Below, one piece after another: positions 8,820 through 16,735 of a DNA stretch of 64,000 nucleotides. Below the pieces are notes generated by a model. It was not told the DNA's origin. It worked only from the letters and a program-made list of their open reading frames with translations, and did no database searches. The stretch's first letter is position 1; the number at the start of each line of letters is the position of its first letter. The DNA lies in contig NZ_KB891575.1 in the NCBI RefSeq assembly GCF_000373485.1, positions 124,001-188,000 of the forward strand. The letters are read 5' to 3'. This stretch comes from Dasania marina DSM 21967. GTDB taxonomy: Bacteria; Pseudomonadota; Gammaproteobacteria; Pseudomonadales; Dasaniaceae. The position numbers were made by a program, and so were the translations under genes.

Positions 8820-10991
8820 TTAAAACCTGTAGGTAGCCTCTATGCCATAAGTACGTGGCATAGAAGGTATTCCCTGCAGGCCACTGAACTCAGAACCAAA
8901 GAACAGGCCAGTAATGGGGTACTTCCACAATACCGAGTCACTTTTTTTATCTGCTAGGTTTTTACCCCACAAATACACACTATAACTTTCATCGGCAGAT
9001 ACATAACCTATACGCGCGTTAACTAAAGTTAAGCCTTCCACTAACAAGTCTTTATCATTAACCGCATCGGTATAGGAGTCATCTTTGGTAGAACCATCAA
9101 CATGAAGTTCCAACACCGCACCAGAATTTAATGGGTACCAGTAATCCATATTGGCCGCGGCAGTCCAGTCAGACACTAATTGCAGCTTGTTACCATCGCA
9201 GTCCACACCTACACCATTGCAATCATCGTAAGAGGTGTATTCGTGATCCAACACGCCAGCGCTAAAGCCAAAGGATAAATTATCGGTAGCCACCCAGCGC
9301 AGCTCCAACTCTATACCGTTAATTTCTGACTCACCGGCATTAGTAGTGGTAAACCCTATGCCTAATAGCTGGCCGACTTGCATATCTTCATAATCGGTGC
9401 GGAAGATAGAGGCATTAACCTCCATGCTTCTTTCAAAGAAGGAACCTTTCAAGCCCAACTCATAGGAGGTAGCGGTTTCAGCGCCAAATTCAAATAGCTC
9501 GGGACTGGTAAAATCAATCACATCAGTTTGAAAACCACCACTTTTCGTCCCCCTACGTATAGAGCTGTAAACCTTGATGTTTTCATCAATGGCATAGCTA
9601 GCGCTAACATCACCAGACCATGATTGGTCACTGATATCAGGTGAGAAAGATACCGTAGGGAAACCTATACCCGCATTTTCTAGCTGGCTAAACTGACTGC
9701 TTTTATCTTCATCGGTGTAACGCAGCCCTAGGGTTAAGGTTAAATCTTCAGTGGGGTACACATTTAAAGTACCAAACGCAGCCCAAGCTTTGGTATCGAC
9801 TTCGCTTTCGCTAAGAATACCAATAGTATTTTCAGGGTAAGGTAAAACCGATGTTACCCTAGCAGCCTCTATCGATTGGTCTAAATAGTAAAGCCCTGCC
9901 ACATAGTCGTAGCTGTCATAAGATGGCGAAACTATTTTAAACTCCTGACTAAAGGTGTCGGAGTCATCTTGAAACTCTGAATAGGTTAACGTTAATGGCC
10001 CAGCATCATCATCGGCCAACAACTCAAAGTCTGCAAAACGCTTGGCGGTAATAGAGCTTAAGATAAATTCCGACTCCGTTTCAAAATTTACTGTTAGGCT
10101 GCTACCGCCACTTTTTATCTTTTCGCTATTTGGATCGTTGCTGTTAATTTTATGCGAGCTACTTTGATACCATCCGGCAGCAATATCGTTTAGCCCTGGC
10201 TCTCTAGTAGCACCAAAAATCTGTCTATTATCCTGCTCTAAATAATCGCCAGAAAAAATAATTTCTGTGCGGTCGTTAGGCGTCCAATACAAGCCCATGC
10301 GCCCACCTACACGATCTTCACTCATCTGATCTTTACCATCGCTAATGTTTTTAACATAACCATCACGCTGAAAAGAAAAGCCACTAATTTTACCGTTAAG
10401 CGTGCCTTCGACTATTGCGCCTGAAACACCAGCCTCAACATTAACTTTCGAGTAGTTACCTAAAGTGGTTTTAATCTGGCCTTGAAATTCGTCATAGGGC
10501 ATTTTCGTTGTAATATTAATAGCCCCGGCAATAGTATTGCGGCCAAATAAAGACCCCTGTGGACCACGCAGCACTTCAACCTGCTGTATATCACTGAGCG
10601 GGAAATTAAACGAAGCCGGACGACCCGCATAAACACCGTCTATATATACCCCCAAGCCACTTTCCTGGCCTGCATTTCTGGACACACTGACGATGCCGCG
10701 TAAGCCCCATGAGTTAAGCGAGTTGCCATTGGGGTCCATCGCCAGGTTAGGCACGTTAGTGACTAAGTCACTAACCGATGTAGCACCTAAATTCTCTATT
10801 GTGGTCTCTCCTAAGGCGGTAATAGCTACAGGTATATCCTGTACATTTTCCTGACGCTTTCGTGAGGTTACAATTAACTCTTCAATAGTGGCGTTCTGGC
10901 CTAAAGCCGGCGTGGCCACAGCGCCCATACCCGCACCGGCAATAGCGGCACAGATTGCGGTAGTTTTAAACCTAGACGATATTGTTTTCAT
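8820..10991 (-). CDS. TonB-dependent outer-membrane receptor, island 1
   Basis: This 723-residue outer-membrane receptor has a signal peptide (positive N-terminus, hydrophobic core, cleavage after TPALGQ near residue 32) and a TonB box EELIVTSRKR. The plug domain carries GVYIDGVYAGR and QVEVLRGPQGSLFGRNTIAGAINI, and a long beta-barrel follows with a terminal aromatic residue (TYRF). The plug sequence belongs to the large group annotated as iron-complex receptors, but that group in marine bacteria often takes up organic nutrients, and no siderophore genes are nearby. The neighbouring MFS transporter, S58 peptidase and AraC regulator suggest import of an organic amide or peptide. A motif shared with the AraC promoter lies 156-172 bases upstream. 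Confidence 0.9.
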   Translation of the reverse strand: MKTISSRFKTTAICAAIAGAGMGAVATPALGQNATIEELIVTSRKRQENVQDIPVAITALGETTIENLGATSVSDLVTNVPNLAMDPNGNSLNSWGLRGIVSVSRNAGQESGLGVYIDGVYAGRPASFNFPLSDIQQVEVLRGPQGSLFGRNTIAGAINITTKMPYDEFQGQIKTTLGNYSKVNVEAGVSGAIVEGTLNGKISGFSFQRDGYVKNISDGKDQMSEDRVGGRMGLYWTPNDRTEIIFSGDYLEQDNRQIFGATREPGLNDIAAGWYQSSSHKINSNDPNSEKIKSGGSSLTVNFETESEFILSSITAKRFADFELLADDDAGPLTLTYSEFQDDSDTFSQEFKIVSPSYDSYDYVAGLYYLDQSIEAARVTSVLPYPENTIGILSESEVDTKAWAAFGTLNVYPTEDLTLTLGLRYTDEDKSSQFSQLENAGIGFPTVSFSPDISDQSWSGDVSASYAIDENIKVYSSIRRGTKSGGFQTDVIDFTSPELFEFGAETATSYELGLKGSFFERSMEVNASIFRTDYEDMQVGQLLGIGFTTTNAGESEINGIELELRWVATDNLSFGFSAGVLDHEYTSYDDCNGVGVDCDGNKLQLVSDWTAAANMDYWYPLNSGAVLELHVDGSTKDDSYTDAVNDKDLLVEGLTLVNARIGYVSADESYSVYLWGKNLADKKSDSVLWKYPITGLFFGSEFSGLQGIPSMPRTYGIEATYRF

Positions 10992-11146
10992 AATACTTTC
11001 CCCACTAGTTTTGAGACTAAAATACTTACATTATTTATTTTTGTTTTACTCAGAAAAATGTACTGGCTGACTTAATAAGCTTCAGTATTCATTAAGCAGC
11101 GCCGTCAATAATGACGTTTCCTTACAGCGTTTGCATTGACACTGAA

Positions 11147-11163
11147 TGACAATTGTTGACGCA
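11147..11163. promoter_or_regulatory. Candidate operator upstream of the TonB receptor
   Basis: TGACAATTGTTGACGCA here matches 13 of 17 bases, counted by eye, with the sequence at 12500-12516 in front of the AraC-type gene. A nearby inverted repeat, CGTCA and TGACG separated by four bases, lies at 11104-11117. Binding by the AraC-type protein encoded in the island is inferred from the shared motif and the neighbourhood. Confidence 0.4.
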
Positions 11164-11168
11164 GATGG

Positions 11169-11190
11169 AAAAAAGGCAGCCGAAGCTGCC
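11169..11190 (-). terminator. Intrinsic terminator after the S58 peptidase gene
   Basis: On the minus strand GGCAGC, the tetraloop TTCG and GCTGCC are followed directly by six T. It lies 24 bases beyond the peptidase stop codon, so the peptidase transcript probably ends here and the TonB-MFS pair has its own promoter. Confidence 0.85.
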
Positions 11191-11213
11191 AAGGAGACCA
11201 GAAAAAAGTATTA

Positions 11214-12350
11214 CTACTCACGCAATCTAGAATAACTAGCCATTACACGACACAAGGCATCGTGGTCTATAGCCTCTAAAACACGACCAGCAGGTTTTAT
11301 AGTTGCCACTGACTCTGCCGCTATCATGGCATTTAACACTGATTCCTCTACCGCCTGCACGGTCGCCAAGTAAAGCGTGTCGCAGTGAGCATCGTTCAAA
11401 CACTCAAGATTAAAGCTGGTGGGCTGCTCTGCCCCCAATGGCGGCATAATGATGTCGTTAGCGGTAGAAAAAGCCATCATAATATCGCCAGAAAAATGGC
11501 CACCATAGGTGCCAGTACGCCCTATACCCAAGGCCCCACGTTTAGCTAAACGCTTAAGCTGAGCGGGCAGTAATGGCGCATCGGTAGCTATAATAACCAC
11601 TATAGATCCCTGCTCATGGCCACTGCTTTCAGTAATAATGGCGTTTTCAGTAATATGCTGGCCCACCGGCACACCACATACGGAAAATTCCGGCCGCAAA
11701 CCAAAGTTTGATTGCACCAAAGCCGCCACCGTATATTGTGTGCCCTGCACCTCTACCACACGCGAACTGGTACCCGTGCCACCTTTAAACTCATAGCTTT
11801 GCATACCAGCACCGCCGCCCACGTTCCCCTCAGCCACAGGGCCAGTAGTTGCGGAATCTAGCGCTGCCAAAACATGTTCTTCTTTAATATGTCGGCCGCA
11901 AATATCGTTTAATAAGCCATCGTAAGTCTCGGCAATCACCGGCATGGCCCAAGAGTGATACTGCTCAAAATAGTCCTTATGCTGTTCCAACATCCAGCCG
12001 ACGGTAGCGTGATGAGCCATACCTACGGAATGCGTATTGGTTATGCAAATAGGGCTGATAAAATAGCCTGCGTCCTCTATCCAGTGTGAGCCCGTCAGCT
12101 CACCATTGCCGTTCAAATCATAAAGCCCTGCCCATACCGGCCGAGGCAGCTCTTGTCGGCCCCTAGGCAATATTGCTGTCACGCCGGTATAGACCGGCCC
12201 ACTACCTACCTTTAGTGGGCCATCCCCGCTATTCAAAGTGCAATACCCCACCTCTACGCCAGACACGTCAGTAATGGCATTCCATTTTCCCGGCGTCCCC
12301 TCTAATGGCAAGCCCAAATCTCTAGCTCTTGGGGGGGCAACTTTTTTCAT
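11214..12350 (-). CDS. S58 family aminopeptidase/amidase (DmpA/BapA/NylC-like)
   Basis: The protein belongs to peptidase family S58, N-terminal nucleophile enzymes that include the L-aminopeptidase/D-esterase DmpA, beta-peptidyl aminopeptidases and nylon-oligomer hydrolase NylC. The precursor cuts itself to expose a catalytic serine. Family landmarks are GVTAILPRG, NVGGGAGM, FKGGTGTSSR, and GSIVVIIATDAPLL, where cleavage would occur between G248 and S249, close to Gly249-Ser250 of DmpA. The C-terminal part has the expected RTG and AFSTAN elements. The ATG at 12350 was chosen because GAGGAT sits 7 bases upstream; an in-frame GTG nine codons earlier is less likely. No signal peptide is present, so it acts in the cytoplasm. 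It is divergent from the AraC regulator. The exact substrate is unknown. Confidence 0.88.
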   Translation of the reverse strand: MKKVAPPRARDLGLPLEGTPGKWNAITDVSGVEVGYCTLNSGDGPLKVGSGPVYTGVTAILPRGRQELPRPVWAGLYDLNGNGELTGSHWIEDAGYFISPICITNTHSVGMAHHATVGWMLEQHKDYFEQYHSWAMPVIAETYDGLLNDICGRHIKEEHVLAALDSATTGPVAEGNVGGGAGMQSYEFKGGTGTSSRVVEVQGTQYTVAALVQSNFGLRPEFSVCGVPVGQHITENAIITESSGHEQGSIVVIIATDAPLLPAQLKRLAKRGALGIGRTGTYGGHFSGDIMMAFSTANDIIMPPLGAEQPTSFNLECLNDAHCDTLYLATVQAVEESVLNAMIAAESVATIKPAGRVLEAIDHDALCRVMASYSRLRE

Positions 12351-12499
12351 TTCAACATCCTCATAAAAGCGGGGCACTGTTTATTAATCACATGCTGTAG
12401 CTCTCTGCTATAGTTACCAAATAATCGTTGGTTATCAGCACTACTATTTAGTAAGGTTGAATTATGAAAGAATAATCTAACGGTGACATTGACGCCCCA

Positions 12500-12516
12500 C
12501 GACAACTTATGACGCA
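12500..12516. promoter_or_regulatory. Candidate operator in front of the AraC-type gene
   Basis: CGACAACTTATGACGCA lies 24-40 bases before the AraC-type start codon and resembles the 17-base motif at 11147-11163. A related TGACATTGACG occurs at 12484-12494. It sits in the divergent intergenic region shared with the S58 peptidase gene, so one protein could control both directions. Confidence 0.4.
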
Positions 12517-12540
12517 TTTTGCGCAAAGCGCTTACATACC

Positions 12541-13590
12541 ATGCCCCAAGCCAACTTAAACCAGCCTATTATCAGTACCGTTTATTCCAAAATATTAATC
12601 GATTTTTTAAGCGGGAAAGGCGTTGATGTGGATCAGTTTTTAACACAGCTTTCGCTACAAAAATACTCACTAACACAGCCCGACACCATCTTACCCATGG
12701 CCACGTTTCAAATGATGATGGAAGAAGCTGCACGCTTTACCGGCGACGAAAATATTGGCTTACATTATTATGAAAATATCGAACTACAAGATTTAGGCGT
12801 TTTAGGTTACGCACAAATGAATAGCAAAAGTATTCGTGATGCTTTGAATATAATTACACGCTACTACAAACTTTTTCAAAGTGACAACGAAATGCTGCTC
12901 AGCGAAAATAACGGCAATATTCATTTATCTTATAGAATATTATCTAAAAAAATCATTCCCAGTCGACAAGACTCTGAAATGACAATCATGGCTTTTGTTG
13001 CGACTATTTCCGCACTATTAGGTAAGCCTTGGCGGCCTATAGAAGTACACCTGCAACACCCCCAGCCCACAGATATAAGCGAACATCAACGATTGCTATG
13101 CAATAAAATCTTCTTCAGTAGCCCAACCAATAAAATCGTTTTTGACTCATCGCTATTAGACACAGCCATCGCTGGTGCCGACTTAAAACTTAGTAGTTCT
13201 TTAGAAGACGCCTTAGAGCAATTGCTCAGTTTTAAAATTCCTGCCCCTAACGACCAATGGCTACATGAGGTACAGGACGCCATTATCGAATCGCTGAGCA
13301 ATGGCCCACCTAATATCAATGAAATCGCCGAGAAGTTTCATATGAGTGGCCGAACCCTGCAAAGACGATTGGAAAAATACGACCTTAGCTTTAAGGAAAT
13401 GCTAGAGCAAATACGCCTACAAATTGCCACCAATTTCCTAGAGGCAACAGACTTATCATTGCTGGATATCGCATTTATGCTCGGTTACTCCGAACTCAGC
13501 TCCTTTACCCGCGCCTTTCGCCGCTGGACCAATCACCCCCCCTTAGAATTTCGCCTGCTACACCGCGCCCAACCGTCAGATAACGGCTAA
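12541..13590 (+). CDS. AraC-family transcriptional regulator
   Basis: This 349-residue regulator has an N-terminal domain of the arabinose-binding type found in OruR/ArgR-like AraC proteins (TVYSKILIDFLSGKGVDVDQFL onward, about 10-200). A C-terminal pair of helix-turn-helix motifs follows (about 245-345), with MSGRTLQRRLEKYDLSFKEML and DIAFMLGYSELSSFTRAFRRWT, the AraC signature. It is divergent from the S58 peptidase gene and probably activates the island in response to its substrate. The start is an ATG at 12541, without a strong ribosome site. The inducer is unknown. Confidence 0.9.
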   Translation: MPQANLNQPIISTVYSKILIDFLSGKGVDVDQFLTQLSLQKYSLTQPDTILPMATFQMMMEEAARFTGDENIGLHYYENIELQDLGVLGYAQMNSKSIRDALNIITRYYKLFQSDNEMLLSENNGNIHLSYRILSKKIIPSRQDSEMTIMAFVATISALLGKPWRPIEVHLQHPQPTDISEHQRLLCNKIFFSSPTNKIVFDSSLLDTAIAGADLKLSSSLEDALEQLLSFKIPAPNDQWLHEVQDAIIESLSNGPPNINEIAEKFHMSGRTLQRRLEKYDLSFKEMLEQIRLQIATNFLEATDLSLLDIAFMLGYSELSSFTRAFRRWTNHPPLEFRLLHRAQPSDNG

Positions 13591-13683
13591 TCCACACCCA
13601 GCCCACCACAACGACTACTAGCCTCCATGCTTATCTTGGTATAATGCTAAGCGTTTAAGCCCTAACCTTGGCCACAGCTGGCT

Positions 13684-14727
13684 ATGAGCAGTACATCTAT
13701 GACAGCCCCTACCGACTTAATTTGGCAGAGCAAAAAACCAGCAACCGCTAACTGGCAACAACAGCTGAAAACACTGATACGCGAGCCTGCCCAGCTATTT
13801 GCCCTGCTGGGCCTACAAGCCGAGGATATGCCCGCACACCTAGCGGCCTGCCAGGACTTTTCCCTGCGCGTGCCCATGGCTTTTGTCGATAAAATGCAGC
13901 CCGGCGACTGGAACGACCCTTTATTGCTGCAAGTGCTGCCACAAGGGGCCGAACTGCTAGCGCAACCGGGCTTTATCGCCGACCCCCTGCAAGAGCAGAG
14001 CAACAACCCCCACCCCGGCTTGATACACAAATACCATGGCCGGGTGCTATTGGTGGTGAGCGGCGGCTGCGCCATCAACTGCCGCTACTGCTTTAGACGT
14101 CACTTTCCCTATGAGGATAACAACCCCAGCCGCAAGGAGTGGCAAACCGCACTGGACTATATCGCCGCCGACAGCAGCATAACTGAGGTGATACTTAGCG
14201 GCGGCGATCCGCTGGTCGCCAGTGACAAGCAATTGGCCGAGCTAGTCGAAAATATAGCCGCCATCCCCCATGTGCACACCCTGCGGGTTCACAGCCGCCT
14301 GCCACTGGTCATCCCCGAACGGATTAGCGATGAATTCGTCACCCTGCTCACCAGCAGCCGCTTACAAACCGTGTTTGTGATTCACTGCAACCACGCCAAC
14401 GAATTAGACAGCCGCGTACAGCAAGCCATGGCCAAGCTCAAGGCGGCAGGCGTTACTTTACTCAACCAGTCGGTATTACTAGCGCAGGTCAATGACAACA
14501 GCGCAGCGCTGCAGGCACTAAACGAAAAACTCTTCGCTATGGGCGTACTACCCTATTACTTACATGTGCTTGATAAGGTGCAAGGGGCGGCCCATTTTGA
14601 TGTAGCCGAAAGCCACGCCATAGACCTGATTGAGTCACTGCGGGCCAAGCTGCCCGGCTACTTAGTGCCTAAATTGGTAAGGGAATTACCCCAACAAGCT
14701 TCAAAAACCCCCATCCCTGCACATTAA
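13684..14727 (+). CDS. epmB: EF-P beta-lysylation enzyme, lysine 2,3-aminomutase EpmB
   Basis: EpmB (YjeK) is a radical-SAM enzyme that converts L-lysine to (R)-beta-lysine for transfer to EF-P by EpmA. The 347-residue protein has the iron-sulfur motif C129-x3-C133-x2-C136 in SGGCAINCRYCFRRHFPY, followed by the LSGGDPL and LRVHSRLP elements of the KamA family. It is shorter than true lysine 2,3-aminomutases of clostridia (over 410 residues), as expected for EpmB. Either of two ATGs (13684 or 13699) could start it. In Escherichia coli epmB sits directly beside efp; here 6.7 kb of accessory genes lies between them. Confidence 0.93.
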   Translation: MSSTSMTAPTDLIWQSKKPATANWQQQLKTLIREPAQLFALLGLQAEDMPAHLAACQDFSLRVPMAFVDKMQPGDWNDPLLLQVLPQGAELLAQPGFIADPLQEQSNNPHPGLIHKYHGRVLLVVSGGCAINCRYCFRRHFPYEDNNPSRKEWQTALDYIAADSSITEVILSGGDPLVASDKQLAELVENIAAIPHVHTLRVHSRLPLVIPERISDEFVTLLTSSRLQTVFVIHCNHANELDSRVQQAMAKLKAAGVTLLNQSVLLAQVNDNSAALQALNEKLFAMGVLPYYLHVLDKVQGAAHFDVAESHAIDLIESLRAKLPGYLVPKLVRELPQQASKTPIPAH

Positions 14728-14842
14728 GCTTGTTTATAAGGTCAAAAAAGCGGATTCTTCTATCGAAATATCAACAAGTTAGCGAACTCTGCTACACTTG
14801 ATGCTTAGCCTAATGACCCATTTAAAATTGTAATAGCGCCTT

Positions 14843-16630
14843 ATGAGCAGTGATGATCAAATAAGAATTAGAGTTCCTCGACAAGACTTGGAAAATTCTA
14901 GTTTTTTTACATGCAAAGAAACCGCCGTTATAGAGTGGGTAGCGCAACTCCCTAAAGCCAATATAGGGCAAACAACTAGGCAATTATTTCAAGCCATTAG
15001 CGAACTTAATCGTGTGCGATTGCTGCCCGAAGAACGCTTTAAAATACTGGAACAATTGCGCGCGCAAATACATTTTGTTAGCCGCTCGCTAAGCAAGCAC
15101 TATTTAAATCAACCTATTATACTACCCAAACAGTCCAAACAGGTCGCCAACCTCAGCCATACCTTGCACCAGCAAATGGTCATAGGCTATACCATAGTCG
15201 CCAGCCATGCGTCAGCACTGGGCAAGCGCATCGTCGGCGGCAAGCCCGAACAGCTGATCGCCAAATCGCTATACCGCGCCATTACTGAAAGCACGCTCAA
15301 CTTAGTACGCCACTACCAACTGTATGAGTCGGCAGAAAAACAACTGTGGCAGCAACTACATCAATTTTATCTACTCGCCAAACAGCACAATGCGCTTAAC
15401 ACCCCTGTTAGCGACAAAGAAGTTAACGACGGCAGCGTGCTTAATGGCTATATACGCGCTTTATTACTAGGCGCAGCCAAACCCAAACAGCTACGGCAGG
15501 AAGATTTCAAGCACTTACTAGCACCGCTTACTCGCTGGGGGGAACTCTGCCAAATAGAGCATGCCAGTCAGGACAGCCTGTTTGTAATTAACCCCTTGTC
15601 GGATTCCTCACCGCTGTATAGGGAAGCCTACGAGTCTGCTATCGATAGCAACTGGCTAAGCCTAGATACCCGCCGCCTTACTCAGCACATTGAAAACCTA
15701 AGGCAGCAACAAAGCGGGCTTATGATCACTGACGGCGCCTTTATTATTTCCAACGATTTACTGGGTCATTTGCTATTAGCCTGGAGCGAAATGAGCAAGC
15801 GCACCTTTATGCGCCTAGAGAGCAATGACGAACTGAATATCAGCGTGGGCTTAAGCTCTACCCATCACTTCTCCTCTGGTGAAATGAGTTTTGAGGCCCT
15901 GCTGTCAGATAGCAACTCCGGCTCTATCGTGATGGAAAAAACCAACCGCTTTATGCGCCCACCAACCATAGAAGCCCGGCATAAAGATGTATGGGATAGC
16001 CCCTACGAATCTAATGTAGGCCAAACCAATGTCGCCATGGAGTCTATAGATTTTCATATCAACAAAAGCCTGCAAGACGATAAAGAAACGTCCAAGTATA
16101 AAGACCACCAGGTTAGCGCACTCAACTCCAGCCCTAAAGGCTATTGTATAGAATGGCCCGATGACAACCCCATATCGATTAAGGCCGGCGAAATCGTCGG
16201 CATACAAGAACCCCACGGCCACAACTGGAGCGTAGGGGTCATCCGTTGGATAGATCACCAACACGATAAGAGCACCCAGCTAGGGCTAGAATTAATCAGC
16301 CCCACCGCCTCGCCTTATGGCGCGCGCATAGTACAAAAAACCGGGCCACAAAATGAATATTTACGCGTGCTAGTACTGCCTGAAATGGCCAGCCTCAACA
16401 TACCCGTTACGCTTATCACGCCCAGAGTACCTTTTAAAGAAGGTCAAAAAGTTACCCTCAACCAGCAGGGTAAAGAAGTGCAAATTCAACTTACCAAAAA
16501 ACTCAATGAAACCGGCGCCTATAACCGCTTTGAATTTAGAAAAATTAGCTCGGTAGCTAGCAACAGTAAAAAAGCTGCACCCGGCACTACGCATGACGGA
16601 GATCTAGACTCTTTGTGGAATAATTTATAA
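14843..16630 (+). CDS. Large protein with PilZ-like C-terminus, neighbour of FimX-like gene
   Basis: This 595-residue soluble protein is mostly helical in its first 400 residues and ends in a beta-rich segment (about 430-580). SVGVIRWIDH followed by TQLGLELIS resembles the strand pattern of PilZ-type domains. The RxxxR and D/NxSxxG motifs that bind c-di-GMP are not evident, so binding is doubtful. It lies 105 bases upstream of the FimX-like gene on the same strand. In Pseudomonas a long uncharacterised gene occupies the equivalent place before fimX (from memory). A role in type IV pilus control or c-di-GMP response is inferred from this context only. The start is an ATG at 14843. Confidence 0.6.
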   Translation: MSSDDQIRIRVPRQDLENSSFFTCKETAVIEWVAQLPKANIGQTTRQLFQAISELNRVRLLPEERFKILEQLRAQIHFVSRSLSKHYLNQPIILPKQSKQVANLSHTLHQQMVIGYTIVASHASALGKRIVGGKPEQLIAKSLYRAITESTLNLVRHYQLYESAEKQLWQQLHQFYLLAKQHNALNTPVSDKEVNDGSVLNGYIRALLLGAAKPKQLRQEDFKHLLAPLTRWGELCQIEHASQDSLFVINPLSDSSPLYREAYESAIDSNWLSLDTRRLTQHIENLRQQQSGLMITDGAFIISNDLLGHLLLAWSEMSKRTFMRLESNDELNISVGLSSTHHFSSGEMSFEALLSDSNSGSIVMEKTNRFMRPPTIEARHKDVWDSPYESNVGQTNVAMESIDFHINKSLQDDKETSKYKDHQVSALNSSPKGYCIEWPDDNPISIKAGEIVGIQEPHGHNWSVGVIRWIDHQHDKSTQLGLELISPTASPYGARIVQKTGPQNEYLRVLVLPEMASLNIPVTLITPRVPFKEGQKVTLNQQGKEVQIQLTKKLNETGAYNRFEFRKISSVASNSKKAAPGTTHDGDLDSLWNNL

Positions 16631-16735
16631 ACACAATAAGCAAGCTTTAAGTCGTTCACAAAAATAATAAACGCCCTTTGTGATTAACTTTAGCTTCAAA
16701 GATAATAGTTTTTAAAACGGTGATTATTAGAAATT

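Noticed and set aside
8820-10991. Siderophore receptor
   Set aside because: The plug domain class is often annotated that way, but no siderophore, Fur-box-like site or iron gene was seen nearby; an organic substrate fits the context better.
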